Of a stretch of 64,000 bases of DNA, positions 1 to 11,205 are shown one piece after another; within the stretch, counting starts at the first letter, position 1; each line of letters starts with the position of its first letter. Source of the stretch: Aristolochia californica (taxonomy: Eukaryota > Streptophyta > Magnoliopsida > Piperales > Aristolochiaceae); NCBI GenBank assembly GCA_029961685.1, contig JARWKL010000009.1, forward strand, positions 27,777,208 to 27,841,207. The letters run 5' to 3'. A program made the translations under genes and the position numbers. Under the pieces are notes generated by a model. That model searched no databases. It worked only from the letters and a program-made list of their open reading frames with translations, and was not told where the DNA came from.

Positions 1-456
1 AACTCGGTTAATGGAGAGGCTTAGCATAGAAGCTAAGTAATCATATTTTTGAAATCCAATAAAAAAAACCCACTCATAATAGGCTCAAGGAAAATTTTCT
101 TTATCAAGGAATCTTATTCCAAAAAAATTATAAAATTTTATGCAGAAAATCTCAACATAAACTGATTTTCAGTCAAAAACTTGCAAACCGACAAAACTGC
201 CTTGGTTGACTTCTTCTAATCCGAGATGCATAAATCTCAATAATCTCATAAGATGAAGAAAGCCATAAAATCATCTCTAAACCATTTTCTAAATCAGAAA
301 ACCAAAAGCATGAAGTAATAATATCAAGAGTTAAAAAAACTTATCTCACAACCTTCAATCTTGCTTCACAAAGAGCCCTTCTATGAGTAGTTTTGTTCAT
401 AACTTCTTAAAGCATGCTTTTGACATGGAGATCCTAAATTTGATGTTTTGATACCA
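1..456. other. Unassigned AT-rich flank, probably internal retroelement DNA
   Basis: No coding region is visible. The stretch lies just downstream, on the minus strand, of a primer-binding-site-like sequence at about 445-456. It is therefore probably the decayed internal region of the minus-strand LTR element whose LTR begins at 457. Confidence 0.35.
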
Positions 457-1030
457 TGTTGAATTTAGGACCCCATGACTGAAATTTCGATCAAGGTGAG
501 AGAGCGAGAAAAAAAGAAGGAGAGAGAGAGCTCTCGGGTAGAGAGAGAGAGCTCTCGGTTAGAGAGGAGAGAAGAGAAAAAAAGAGAAAAAAGAATTTAG
601 GCTAGAGAGAGATACTTCACGAGTTGAGAAGTGGAAAACTACTTGAATTCATTATAATTCGAGTACATGAACCTCTATTTATAGTAGAGGAAAGTGGTAG
701 AGTTCAAATACAATTAAACTACCTTTGTCCCAATTACACCCAAACTCTAACACTTAAAGATAAGTTCTAGCATAATTAAATAATTCAACATAACTAGAAC
801 TGAAACTCTTCTATGAAGCCCTTGATCATGTAATAAGGATGCCAACTCGTGGTTATCATGGTACATCCCACTTGATCTTTCAACTCTTGTGATAAGGTTA
901 CCAGCTTGTGGTTATCATAGTGGCTCCCACTTGATCTTCAAATCTTCCAACTCATGCCAGCTCGTGTGATGACCCATCATGTCATCTCACGTTATCATGG
1001 TGGGTCCCACCATCTCGTGTAACCATGGTG
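457..1030 (-). mobile_element. LTR remnant, minus orientation (same superfamily as the LTRs at 35781 and 38241)
   Basis: Read on the minus strand, about 620-830 matches the U3/R part of the LTRs at 35781-36268 and 38241-38681. Shared blocks include the reverse complements of cttatctttaagtgttagag and cctctattataaatagag. The minus-strand end at 457 is followed by a sequence resembling a Met-tRNA primer-binding site (ataccatgtt on the plus strand). About 833-960 carries repeated copies of a module around gataaggatgccaactcgtg. The start of this LTR (near 1030) is eroded and imprecise. GA-rich runs at 500-600 lie near its 3' end. Confidence 0.65.
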
Positions 1031-1080
1031 GGCCCCAATTTGTAATAGCTGCAAAAGATCGCATTTTATTTTTTGGTAAG

Positions 1081-1166
1081 CTCTCCTCTCTTTCCCAAGT
1101 AGGTTCCAACCTGAGTTGGTTAGCTCTCCCCTCCTTCCCAAGTTGGTTCCAACCCAAGTTGGTTAT
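1081..1166. repeat. 43-bp tandem duplication
   Basis: Two adjacent 43-bp units (1081-1123 and 1124-1166) share ccaagt and ggttccaacc blocks and differ at a handful of bases. A partial third unit follows. This is a small local duplication outside any gene. It produces short overlapping ORFs on both strands that should not be taken as genes. Confidence 0.6.
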
Positions 1167-1379
1167 CCCTCTCTTGGGTTGGTTCATATTTATGTTGTCT
1201 TGTTGTCTGGTTCAAGGTTGTTTCAAGGTGTTTCCATTACCTTTATTAGAGGTGCATTAACTCATGGTTCAAAATTGCAAAGTCTTATAAGTCTAAATTA
1301 ATATGTCTTCATTGTTGACTCTCGGGTTACAATTCTTATATAATAAAAGTGTTTATGGTTTCATTCCTAATAGATAAAG

Positions 1380-2460
1380 ATCACATGGGGATAAAGAATG
1401 GTCTTCTCAAGATTTCTACTATACCCTAGAGAGGGTTATCTAATTACTTGAGTTGGTCATAGTCGGTTAAAAGGTTTCTCATTACACAAGACCTCCTATG
1501 ACATCTCACCAAACCAGCTCCACCTATTGATGAAGATGACAACTTGAGGACAACTTCTATATAAAGTTGTTGAAGAATGATAAATTGGTGATTTGCTGGT
1601 TGATAAATAGCATGGAGGAGAATGTGGCTAATAATGTGGTCTACCTTGAGACGACCAAACAGATATAGGACACATGTGTCAAATTGTACTCAAGAATAGA
1701 TAACCTCCATAAATTGTATGATGTTGTTCAGAACGTGTTCAATACAAAACAAGGCGACAACCTACATGAGTTATTAGCACATTTTTGGGGGCAAATTCAA
1801 GAGTGAAAAATTGCTCAGCTCTACTCCACTAATATATTGGTTCAAGAAAAATAGTAGAAAGCCTTAGCAGCAACTATTTTTTTAGAAAATATCAAGTCAT
1901 ACCTTGAGGTGGCAAAGACTCAACTTCTCAACTCCTCTAGACTTCCATCATTTGGTGACATAAGTGACACCTTACTTTGGATACCAGACCATTCTTCCAC
2001 CTCTCACACTAAGTAGTCATCTGCTATGTACTCAAGTAAGAGGGGTATGCCTTCCACCACTAGAGGGTCCAGTAGAAATTAAAGAGAAGATCGAGCAAGA
2101 GGCAGTAGGATTGGCTCTAGTCTTTTGAGTTCTGATAACCGGGTTTCCACACATTGTGGTGGACAAAATCATTTAGTGGAAACCTGTTGGAAACCACATG
2201 GCAAACCAAAATGGACCACTACCAACCAAGCCTTGGTTCAAAATGACAAAAATGAAGACAAATCTGAGTCACACAAAGGCATGAAGACTATAACAAATGA
2301 AGATAATGAATTATTGCAAAGAATGAAGACTCTTATGGTATTTTCTCCTACAGCTTCTTCCACTACTGTTGCCACTGCTGTTTTAGGTATGATCTCTACC
2401 ACATCCTCCTTTTCATCTTAGATCATTGACTCAGGAGCCTCCGAGCATCTCACAATCTAA
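1380..2460 (+). pseudogene. Ty1/copia gag and start of protease, degenerate
   Basis: The plus strand encodes a decayed copia gag. A NYLSWS segment near 1440, typical of the UBN2/gag domain, is followed after several stops by a zinc knuckle near 2143 (C-x2-C-x4-H-x4-C, reading CGGQNHLVETC at its core). An IIDSGASEHL protease active-site motif follows at about 2424-2453. In copia elements this order gives capsid, nucleic-acid binding and the aspartic protease that matures the polyprotein. Stops and frameshifts break the frame. The rest of pol is missing because the sequence switches to a gypsy-like LTR at about 2461. Confidence 0.75.
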
Positions 2461-2584
2461 CATTATTATTTTATTTTATTTTTAATTTATTTTATTTTAT
2501 TTTAGTTAAAGAATTAATAGGCCATAGGGGTATTTTTGGAATATTTTATTTATAGGGGTATTTTTGTAATATTTTATCTTAAAC
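2461..2584 (+). mobile_element. Gypsy-like LTR, left part (split by hAT insertion)
   Basis: This resembles the LTR at 40645-40972, including the repeated pattern of a gttaaa block followed by a purine-rich ggggta/ggggca block. It continues on the other side of the hAT element at 8035-8238. The left boundary is uncertain. T-rich simple sequence occupies 2461-2505. Confidence 0.45.
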
Positions 2585-2592
2585 CTTGTAAG
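2585..2592. repeat. hAT target-site duplication, left copy
   Basis: The octamer cttgtaag directly precedes the element end and is repeated exactly at 8027-8034. An 8-bp duplication is diagnostic of hAT insertion. Confidence 0.95.
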
Positions 2593-2820
2593 TAGGGGTG
2601 GCATCGAGCCTAGCCGAGTCGGAACCTGCCTATGTTCGAGCCGAGCTTGATTTAAATATTTCAAGCCGAGCTTCGAGTCGAACCTCATCTCGAGCCTAAA
2701 ATTGTTATCTAGCTCGAGCTCAAAAATTTTAACCGAGTTCGAGCCGAACTCGATCCTCAACATACATTTAAAAATTTTCAAAAAATATATATCAAATAAA
2801 TTGTATATAAAATTATGCAT

Positions 2821-3095
2821 ACATTTTACATAAAATTGGGCATGACCTCTACATAAAATTAGGCTGAACCTATATATATAAGATTGGACATAATGTCTTC
2901 TTAAAATTGAGCATAATCTATGTATATAATACCTGCATAAAATTCGGCATGACCTCTACTTAAAATTGGGCATAATCAATATACATAATACCTGCATAAA
3001 CACTCCATAAAATTATCTATACATTCCATAAACACTCCATGAAATTGTTTATACACTCCATAAAATAGTCTAAACACTCCATACACTGCATAACA
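2821..3095. repeat. Degenerate short tandem repeats inside the hAT element
   Basis: Imperfect repeats of a cataaaattgggcatgacct-type unit run into repeats of a cactccataaaat-type unit. They lie between the transposase 3' end and the left terminus, where hAT elements often carry subterminal repeats. Confidence 0.55.
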
Positions 3096-3557
3096 TTATA
3101 AATAAACTCCATACAATAATCAAACACAACAAAATTAAATGAAATATCACTATCAATTTACAATCACCCAGATAAAAACTATAAATCCATTATAAATTTA
3201 CAAACTATAGTTATTTCTCTTAATGCTAGAAAATAATATACGTCACTGCATGAGCAAAATCTCCACCTATGACAAAAAAAAAAAACTAAAATTAGTTATT
3301 GTCAGATAAAAAAATACTCTTCCACTACTAGTTACTTAATGTCATTAAAAATATTAAAATTACCATAATGAGAGAAACATGAAAATTCATGTAGCTGCTA
3401 GTATTATCTCTACACTCTTCTTCTCAGATTGTAATCATAAAACAAAATTTTAATAAATAAAAATAAAAAATATACTAAAAAATATCATAATAAATAATTC
3501 ATCAAACAAATTCACCTTTTGATTTTTCTTTACACCGTGAAGAACCCGAACCCAATC

Positions 3558-5480
3558 ACTGTCTCAAATCAAAGCTTGAACTGTATTTGGCGCCAAGGAA
3601 GACCAATATGAGTCTATTACTCTACCACCAGCACTAAATGTAGAATCTGAAACTACTATGGATATGGGAATTACAAGGATGCCTGCTGCCATCTTAGATA
3701 ATACCCAAAATTTCATATGATTCACTTTCCACCATTCTAAAACATCAAAATCATATTGTGAAGTTCCCTCATAATTATATATACCTTCTTCAAGATAAAT
3801 TTCCAATTCTATCCTTGGTGAATTAACTATATCCTTTTGTTTCATATAATTCAATAACTTTGACCAACCTGAACTTGATGAAGGCCTACGACTTGTGGAA
3901 ACACCCATAGAGCTAGTACTTGAAACAATCTCTTCATTTCTAATATCCACATTATATAAGGACACATATTCATCGTAGATCTCATATAAGGTGCGTCGAA
4001 CTAAATCTATATTTATTGGAGCTTCCTCCTTAGAATATATCACTGGAAAACACATTTTGATCAACTTTAATTTGACCCTTGAATCCAAAACTGAAGCAAC
4101 AACCATCAATAAATTGCATTCACTCCAGTACTTCTTAAATTTCTCTTTCATTCTACTAACCATTGTCCTAATGAAAACATTTTCATTTGTAGAATGAAAA
4201 TCCAGAACTTCTTTTAACCTATATAGCTCACTAAGGTACAAATTAGAAGTAGGGTAGTTACTCCCAGAAATTATATTAGTAACTGCATTAAAAAGTTATA
4301 GAATTTCACACACCATGTCAACCTTTTCCCATTCATCAAAACTTGGCAAACAATCATAAGTTGGTTCTCTAACTTTAAATCTAGAGAATGCATCTTTGAA
4401 TTTTAATGCAGAAGACAACATGTCATAAGTGGAGTTCCAATGAGTTGGACAATCAATAACCAACCTCTTTTCACCAAGTTCTAATTGTTGTACAATTTCA
4501 GAAAAAGTGTGAAGTTTAGCCTCAGACAGATTTACAAATTTGACACTTTGAAGCACATTATCAATGATATCCTTAATCTGAACAAGACCATCTTTGACTA
4601 ATAAGTTCAAAATATGAGCACAACAACGCACATGAAACAACTTTCCACCACACACTAAATTTTTTTTCCTTGAAAAATCTTGTTTCAATACGCTAATACA
4701 AACATCATTATATGCAGCATTATCAACTGAAATACTAAAAACTTTATTTTCGATCTCCCACTCTTTCAAACACTTGTAAATAGCATCTGCTATATCAACG
4801 CCACGACGAGGAGGAGGAACATGCACAAAACTCAAGACTCATTTTTTTAGTTTCCAATTACTGTCAATAAAATACCTAGTAATAACCATGTATTCAATCT
4901 TTTGATTTTGGGACTTCCAAAGATCCGTGGTAAGACTAATCTTATTAATCTCTTTTAACAAAAATTTCAATTTCTTTTTCTCTACCTCATACACCTCCAT
5001 ACACTCCTTCTTAATGGTCTTACGGGATATATTCTCATAATTCATATTTGTCATCTTCATTACAAAATTAAATCCCTCCTCTTCTACTATCATGCATGGA
5101 TGCTCATGCATAAGAATCCAATGAGCAATGAGTACTCTCATTTTAGCTTGATCATATTTTCCTCCAAAATCCATAAAAGGAAGTCCAGATGAACTCTGAT
5201 CAACATTAGACCCTGCTCCCACTGGTTGAAAGTTTAAGGTTTTTTGTTTTCTCATTGCCACTTTTCTACTAGTGCAACGTTTCAAATGTCGACCCATATG
5301 TGTGTCACTCCACTACTAATAACACTCAAATTGATTTTACAATGAACACATTCAGCCTTTTTTGTACTATTAAGTGATACTTCTTTGAATTCCAACCACA
5401 CATGAGCCTTTTTTTTGTCTTTTTGAAGTATGGGTAGAGTCACCTTCATCCACATTTATGGTAATTGCATCTGGGCCCAC
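3558..5480 (-). pseudogene. hAT transposase (BED finger, RICESLEEPER-like), inactivated
   Basis: In an intact copy this protein would bind the element ends and catalyse excision and integration. From the N terminus, a BED zinc finger is recognisable at about 5290-5440 (AHVWLEFKEV, then C-x2-C, then MGRHLKRC). It is split by a frameshift close to 5297. The central hAT domain lies in two frames (4839-5297 and 4296-4835), with LTTDLWKS, DNAAYND, RCCAHILNLLVKDGL and THWNSTYDML. The C-terminal dimerisation domain lies at 3564-4241, with YDFDVLEWWK and STFSAGGRVIDSY. Stops separate the segments near 5297, 4837, 4296 and 3562, the last just before the terminal DSDW motif. This is a non-functional relic. 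Confidence 0.9.
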
Positions 5481-5924
5481 TTATATGACAGAGGGTAGTG
5501 ACTCTGGTGGAGTTGAGTCACTATTTATGGCCATACTAGAACTAGTGTTAATTATTGATGTCAATTGAGGAGGTGTTGACATTTTTACTTCTACAAAAAA
5601 AAAAAATTACAAATTAAAAACATAAAGAAAAGAAAGTTATCCAAACAAAAAATATTCTACACATAATTTAAGATACTTGTCTATTCTTAGAGGAAGGTAT
5701 GTGACGTTGTCATAATCGGGAACAACCCTTGTCTTTCAATGCAGTGGGGTCTCTTTGAGCCTATAGCCCAGCACCCAATATTTTCCAGTCCAATATATCG
5801 ATCTTTTTTTAATATATAAATTTAAAAACTTCTAAGAGAAGGAAATAAGCACACCAACATTCTCTTCTAATATTCTGGTGAAATTCAACCTCAATACCAA
5901 GAAATTAATGATATAAAAAAAAAT

Positions 5925-6150
5925 CAACACTTACAGAAACAGAAAGTGTGTTCACCGTTCAGGGATATCTCCAAAAGCCTTTCCAAGATTGAAGGAGCAC
6001 TGCTAAAACGAAGCGAGAGTTAGAAATTTTGTAGGGTTAGGTCGGCGACGAAAAAAAAACAGAACATTAAATAAAAATCTTACCTCCCATCGTCGCTTTC
6101 GTCTCGTCAACGAGGAAGAACTTCAGATGAAGAAATCGAAGAGGAAGGAT
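5925..6150. repeat. Duplicated block, copy 1, in the hAT transposase upstream region
   Basis: This stretch matches 7378-7605 in direct orientation. Shared segments include tcaacacttacagaaa, ctttccaag, gattttgtagggttaggtc and cattaaataaaaatcttacc. It lies upstream of the transposase reading frame and probably represents its promoter or 5' untranslated region. Confidence 0.8.
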
Positions 6151-7190
6151 AAAAATCGATTGCAAAAAAGAGAGATAATTTACATCCGTCTGTATCTAAC
6201 GTATCAATTCAACGAAATTTTGGGTCTAAAAATAAAAATTTTGTATTGTATTCCGAAATGTTCTAATCTAATATGTATGATGAATACATGCTTACTAGAC
6301 TTGTTACTAGTCTAACATAACAGAATTGGGTTGAGTTTCATATGCATAAAAAAAAGTTTTATTTTGGTGAACAATAATTTAATTATTATGGTTGTTTTAT
6401 GGACCACAATATTATATTTAGGAATAGGAAGAGTTCTATAGGAATAAGAAAAAGACACATGAAGAAAGAACAGGCTCTGACCACACCAGATAGGTTTTTT
6501 TTTACATTTTTGCAGTTAGGACATGATTTTTGTCTACACAATTGCTTCAAAGAGCATGTTATCGTAATTTTAATTCTCTCAAGTTATTGAAAAAAAAAAG
6601 AACCAAGTCACAATAGAAGTTGTAGAAAAAAGATAAAGACTAATCATTGCATTTTGGATTAAAAAGTCCACTACCAGATAAAATATAATTAATATGGACA
6701 CAATCTATATGAACAAAGATCAATATACTGTACATTGAAAATGTTGATAATCCACATATTGTGACTAGAAGAAGGGCTTTGAGAATTTGTCCATAGGAAA
6801 ATCGTATAGGATATCAAATGTAGGACAACATATGAATGACGAAAGTACAAAATGGAATGCCGAGCAAAGGATGAATGATCCTTTTCAGCTTAAACAGATT
6901 CTTAAGAGAGAACAGAAGTTTTATGCATTTAAAACCAATACCGCTGATAGCAATATAGGTGGAAATTGGAAGGTCAAAGTTTAGGCCTGTGAGTAATAAG
7001 ATAATAATCAACTACATGGTCTACTAAATTCTCTTCATGCTTAATAAAAAACTACATGATAGAAAACGGATACGAGATAAACCTATTGATTGAGGAAAAA
7101 AGGTAAAAAAATTATTAAAATGATGTATTTAACTTTATCTGGAACATATACAATGAACCCCAGAATCCTGTCAACCAAAGGCTAACTAGA
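6151..7190. other. Non-coding spacer inside the hAT element
   Basis: AT-rich sequence between the two copies of the duplicated upstream block. No conserved domain is visible in any frame; the short ORFs at 6127-6315, 6399-6590 and 6787-6984 lack recognisable motifs. Confidence 0.6.
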
Positions 7191-7194
7191 CTTA

Positions 7195-7380
7195 CAGAAG
7201 ATAAAAAAGAAAAAAAAATCAACACTAAAATCCCAGAAGAATAAAATGTACAGAAGATAAAAAAAAATCAACACCGAAATCGTAGAGGAAGAAAACGTAC
7301 AGAAGATAAAAATGAAAAACAAAAATCAACACCAAAATCGTAGATGAAGAAAACGTACAAAAGATAAAAATGAAAAAAAA
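7195..7380. repeat. About 50-57-bp tandem repeat, four units, inside the hAT element
   Basis: The motif cagaagataaaa recurs at 7195, 7251 and 7300, and in altered form at 7358. Each is followed by an atcaacacc-aaatcgtagaggaag-type segment. The array immediately precedes copy 2 of the duplicated block. Confidence 0.75.
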
Positions 7381-7605
7381 TATCAACACTTACAGAAATT
7401 GAGAGTGTTCGTCGTTCGGATCCATCTCCAAAACCTTTCCAAGAATGAAGGATCACTACTGAAACGAAGCGAAAGTTAGAGATTTTGTAGGGTTAGGTCA
7501 ATGACGCAAAAAAATCTAAACATTAAATAAAAATCTTACCTCCCGTAGGACCGTGGTTTTTGTTCGTCGGCAAGGAAGAAGATAGAAGAGGAAGAAATCG
7601 TAGAG
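7381..7605. repeat. Duplicated block, copy 2, in the hAT transposase upstream region
   Basis: Direct repeat of 5925-6150, about 1.45 kb away, with mismatches and small indels. It lies nearer the right terminus, so the two copies mark a rearrangement inside the transposon. Confidence 0.8.
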
Positions 7606-8026
7606 GAAGACGAAAAAATTGAAGTCTTTGACAGAGATTGAGAAATCGGAGAGGGAGAGGGAGGACAAGGGATTTGAAGACCAAAATCCCTCATTTCCCA
7701 TGAATACCCATCGACGGACAGTGATTTCCGCGATAAAATCATGCTAAAACGGCATGGAAATGGCAGAGAAGTATGGTTTCCCAGGTGGCATGACGGAAAT
7801 GAAGAGACAAGACTCTCTTTCCCAAAACTTTTCCTAACTCCCCTCGATTCCCAAATTATCGCTCGTTAAAATAACGAGCCGGTTTGTGAGCCAACGAGCT
7901 GAACTGGCTCTACTCGAGGTCGGCTCGTTAATCTAAACGAACCTATTTCTGAGCTCGAGGGTATTTCGCCGGCATAGAGCCGAATTCGAGAGGCTAGTGA
8001 GCAGGCTTGGTTCGAAGTCACCCCTA

Positions 8027-8034
8027 CTTGTAAG
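8027..8034. repeat. hAT target-site duplication, right copy
   Basis: Exact copy of cttgtaag found at 2585-2592. Confidence 0.95.
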
Positions 8035-8238
8035 GGTGAACCCTATTAAAGGGGTATGAGTAATGAGAAAGTCAAACATTGATTTAGGTTAAACAAGGGT
8101 TTTGAGTTCTCCTTGACGAGCTCAAGGGTATGTGTTCTTCTTAATAAACCTAGGGTTTTCAAGCTTACCTTTGGCTTGATTTTTGTCTTCCTCTTCTTCC
8201 TCCCTAGGAATCCATGTGACTGATCAGGGACCGTAAGA
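8035..8238 (+). mobile_element. Gypsy-like LTR, right part
   Basis: Continues the LTR interrupted by the hAT element. It matches 40790-40972: gaaccctatt, gggttttgagtt, gagctcaaggg, ggcttgatttt and the terminal cagggaccgtaa. It ends just before a primer-binding-site-like sequence at 8239. Confidence 0.7.
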
Positions 8239-8256
8239 ACTTGGTATCACAGCCGC
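8239..8256 (+). promoter_or_regulatory. Primer-binding site of the gypsy-like element
   Basis: acttggtatcacagccgc follows the LTR end directly and resembles the Met-tRNA-complementary sequence (tggtatcagagc) used by many plant Ty3/gypsy elements. This fixes the element as plus-oriented. Confidence 0.7.
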
Positions 8257-8663
8257 GTAACATGGGGAATTCCAGCAATAGAGAGTTAGAGAGCGTGATC
8301 AAAGGGCTGAAGGCGCACGCAGAGGCGCAGGCAAAAACCAATAGAAGGCTCGCTCAGATCATGCAAAAGTTGTTTCTAATCCCAAGTATGAACCAGAAAC
8401 TCCATAGAATCGAAAGGGTAATTTCAGCGATGCATGAAGGGGCAGCAGAGAGAAAAGACGTGGAGCAAAAGTCCCGTGTAGTGACCCTTCCCACGGCAAG
8501 CAACAACCCTTTCTCACGGGATGAAAAACGTCTCCCCAAACAGAAGATGGAAAAATTTCCAGAGTCATCCCGATCATGGAAATCAGACACTGGGGAGCTT
8601 GGAAATCCAAAATCAAATGGTTTTAGGGCAAAGAGCCCTTCGGGACAGTCCGACGAGCGCTAG
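8241..8663 (+). pseudogene. Gag-like N-terminal fragment of the gypsy element
   Basis: A 140-codon open frame begins inside the primer-binding site; the more likely start is the ATG at 8262, which gives an MGNSSNRELE start. The product is charged, with a potential coiled coil around residues 10-60 (ELESVIKGLKAHAEAQAKTN, then KLHRIERVISAMHEG). That is typical of the gag N terminus of plant Ty3/gypsy elements, which helps assemble virus-like particles. No capsid core, zinc knuckle or pol follows, so the element is truncated. The family assignment rests on position after the primer-binding site more than on a diagnostic motif. Confidence 0.5.
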
Positions 8664-9413
8664 GCCCTTGTTTGTTGTCTCGGTCTCCAACCGGGAAACC
8701 CATCCTCTCTAGAAATTGTAGAAAAGATGATTTTGTTGGAAGATTTCGTCAATTTGGGTTCGACCTCAAATTGTTCCTGTGCAAGACACCCTAAAGGTCT
8801 GTTGATCACCTTCGAGAGGGAAAAATTTCAAGCGGCCAAGCCCCCAAGGGCTGTTGTTCAATGTCAGGAAAAATTGAGTTTCTCACTTTCACTCTCGCTC
8901 TCGGCATTCCAGTGGAAAAAGGACTGGAACGATTTTTGGGATAAGTTCCTAAGACGATTTTCTACCAACTTCACCTTCTTCTTTCTCCAGTCCATAATTT
9001 TTTTTGAAAACAACTCTAGAATTGCGTTGAGGGTGTTACGTTGGGCTGAGAAACAGTGGGGTTACTCGCCTAAGCTGGAAAGGATTTTCTTTCTTCTTGT
9101 TGCATTTTATTTTGCTTATGATTTGGGCATAGTTGATTCATTAGGCAGTGGAAGTAGCCAACGAATGATAAATTTCTGGCAAAATATGGAAAAGGGACGA
9201 TGATGGGCAGTTGTATGATGAAATACCATGCAGAAAGGGGGAGTACTGCAATTCTATACTAAGGAGTTTGGGGATTCTAGGATTGATAGAAAAAATTGTT
9301 TTGGGTGCTATTTTTTTCTATACTAATGAGTACATCAGCAGTGAGCCTATTCGTTATAAATTGGCAAAGTTGGGCTTAATTTTTTGGGTTCCATAATTGT
9401 TTCTACTATTTTT
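8664..9413. other. Unassigned sequence after the gag fragment
   Basis: Contains a 158-codon frame at 8727-9203 and short frames, none with a recognisable domain. Its lysine- and phenylalanine-rich composition suggests chance ORFs in decayed element DNA. Confidence 0.4.
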
Positions 9414-9617
9414 GCATTCTTAGGGTGGATAGGAGAGCCACTTCCAATTTTTCAAATTATTGTTGTGGTGGAAATGCAGCAATGGGTTCAACAATTTCAA
9501 ATTATTGATGTTGTTGCATTCTTGGGGTGGACAGGAGAGCCACTTGCAATTTTTCAAATTGCTGTTGTGGTGGCCATGCAACAATGGGTTCAACAGAAAA
9601 AAAAAAAAAAAAAAAAC
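9414..9617. repeat. 102-bp tandem duplication followed by an A-run
   Basis: Two copies of a unit starting gcattctt(a/g)gggtgga begin at 9414 and 9516. They share ggagagccactt, caatttttcaaatt, tgttgtggtgg and caatgggttcaaca. A run of about 20 A residues follows at 9597-9616. Confidence 0.75.
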
Positions 9618-9964
9618 AGTTAGAAGTGATGCAGATGAGCAACAACTGGAATATGTAAAAGAAAATGAAAATGAATCACATGTTGCATCTATAGCTCATA
9701 AGAATTAAGGACATGCTGCAATGATTACTGCTGTTCAGATATATGAAAACAAGTTGGCCAAAAAAAAACTGATAGGTCCATCTTTGGGCAAGCAGCATAG
9801 CAATGTTTATTGGAAGCATGAAAGCTCCACCTATTGTTAAAGCTCAATCCAATGCATTGCTGGATTGTACGGAGCTGTTTTGACACTGCAAAACACAGTG
9901 CTGCCAATAGTGCCACTACTGAAACCAGTGCAGCCAGCCAGCCAGCCAAGCAAACAAGGCTGTT

Positions 9965-10311
9965 GTGGCAGTCCAGCTTAGACTGCTGCTAGCAAGCCAA
10001 ACAAACAAGGTTGTTGTGGCAATCCAACATACATTTTTGCTAGCCAGCCCAGCCAAGGTGCTTCTTAACGATGCATATGGCTATTTTCATGCAATCAAGG
10101 CACGAACCCAAAGTGTTGGAAAAGGGAAGTATGATTCCGGTGGTGTTGAATCTAGTGGTTATGCTTCGGGGGTGGCACTTGAACCACTTGCAGGAACTCT
10201 TACATTAGCAGGTGTTGAAGTTAGTCAATCTGTGATTGGCATAGTGCAAAATGACATTGTCAAGGTTTTTGATAGTATGGAAAGTTATGATGATGACCAC
10301 GCAGAACTGAA
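9965..10311 (+). pseudogene. Unrecognised coding-like fragment fused to the receptor fragment
   Basis: An ATG at 9965 opens a 192-codon frame that runs into the vacuolar-sorting-receptor fragment. The first 115 or so codons do not match that receptor. They contain a [20 protein letters not shown] segment that looks like real protein sequence, so this part may be an exon captured from another host gene. I cannot name it. The ATG is probably fortuitous. Confidence 0.4.
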
Positions 10312-10960
10312 TGTGACAGACTTTCAAATAAGGTGCCCTATGAAGGAAAAAAATTACAACAGGGAATGTGCAGATACAGTTATCAAATCTCTTGGACTTG
10401 ACAATAAGAAAATTGAGAATTGTATGGGCGACTCAAATGCTGACGCTGACCATCTTGTGCTAGCAAAAGAGCAAGACGCTCAAGTTGGTAAGGGATCCAA
10501 GGGAGATGTTACCATACTGCCTACACTTGTTATTCATAATTGACAGTATCAAGGAAGTGAGAGAAAGGTGTTGTACTGACGACTATTTGTGCTTGTTTTG
10601 AGGAAAGTGCTGAACCTGTTGTTCGTTTGAGTGGTGATATTCAGAAAAATGAATGTTTGAGCATCAATGGGGGTTGTTGGCGAGATAAATTTGTGAATAT
10701 AACAGCTTGCAAGGACACATTTCGTGGTAGAGTATGTGAGTGTCCCTTAGTAGAAGGAGTGCAGTTCAAGGGGGATGGTTATAGCCATTGTGAAGCAAGT
10801 GGGTCTGGATGATGCAAGCTAAACAATGGAGGTTGTTGGCATGCTACTCAAGATGGGCATTCCTTCTCAGCTTGTCAGGAGGCTGAGGGCAGTAAATGCC
10901 AGTGTCTAACTGGATTCAGGGATGAGTGGGGGTGTGCATATGTTCTTGATATGGATGAGA
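10312..10960 (+). pseudogene. Vacuolar sorting receptor (VSR/BP80-type) fragment, intronless
   Basis: VSRs are type I membrane receptors that carry soluble cargo to the plant vacuole. The frame reads [13 protein letters not shown] and [10 protein letters not shown], then [10 protein letters not shown] and [13 protein letters not shown], as in the VSR luminal domain. A stop at 10541 and a frame change follow. Homology then resumes with [12 protein letters not shown] and the EGF-like repeats ([36 protein letters not shown], then NNGGCW). There is a stop near 10812. The PA domain, transmembrane segment and tail are absent. Several domain segments run on with no visible introns, suggesting a copied transcript or exon capture. 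An LTR fragment abuts it at 11029. Confidence 0.85.
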
Positions 10961-11028
10961 AGTTTCACCAAAGGTGCAACCTTGAATTGGTGGATCTTGT
11001 CAAAATAGTAGACCCTGATGATATCTTG

Positions 11029-11205
11029 TGTTGGAAGATAAGTTCAAGCCCACACGACCAAGGAAGGCCACAAGACCACAAGATGGGGCCCAAGCCCATA
11101 AGAAGTAGGACCCACAATGATTACCATGAGTTGGCATCTTTATCACATCAATTGGAAGATTAAGAAGGAGTCACAAAAGTATCTTATCTTATGGTCACGT
11201 CAAAT
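11029..11205 (+). mobile_element. Truncated LTR, 5' portion
   Basis: Starts tgttggaagataagttcaag exactly as the LTR at 38241 does, and matches it through cccacacgaccaaggaaggc and gtatctta to about 11205. It then breaks off into unrelated AT-rich DNA. No primer-binding site or second LTR is linked to it. Confidence 0.85.

Larger units (their letters stand above)
2593..8026 (-). mobile_element. Complete hAT-superfamily DNA transposon, 5.4 kb
   Basis: Both ends are defined by imperfect terminal inverted repeats: TAGGGGTGGCATCGAGCC on the left against TAGGGGTGACTTCGAACC on the right, with about 19 of 23 positions matching. Both are flanked by the exact 8-bp duplication cttgtaag. Subterminal regions on both sides are rich in cgagc/gctcg motifs, likely transposase-binding sites. 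The only coding content is a broken BED-type hAT transposase on the minus strand. The element sits inside a gypsy-like LTR, so it is younger than that LTR. At 5.4 kb it is longer than its transposase needs, mainly because of a duplicated upstream block. Confidence 0.93.

Noticed and set aside
8727..9203. 158-codon ORF as a gene
   Set aside because: No domain, low-complexity Ser/Leu and Phe runs, and surroundings of decayed retroelement DNA.
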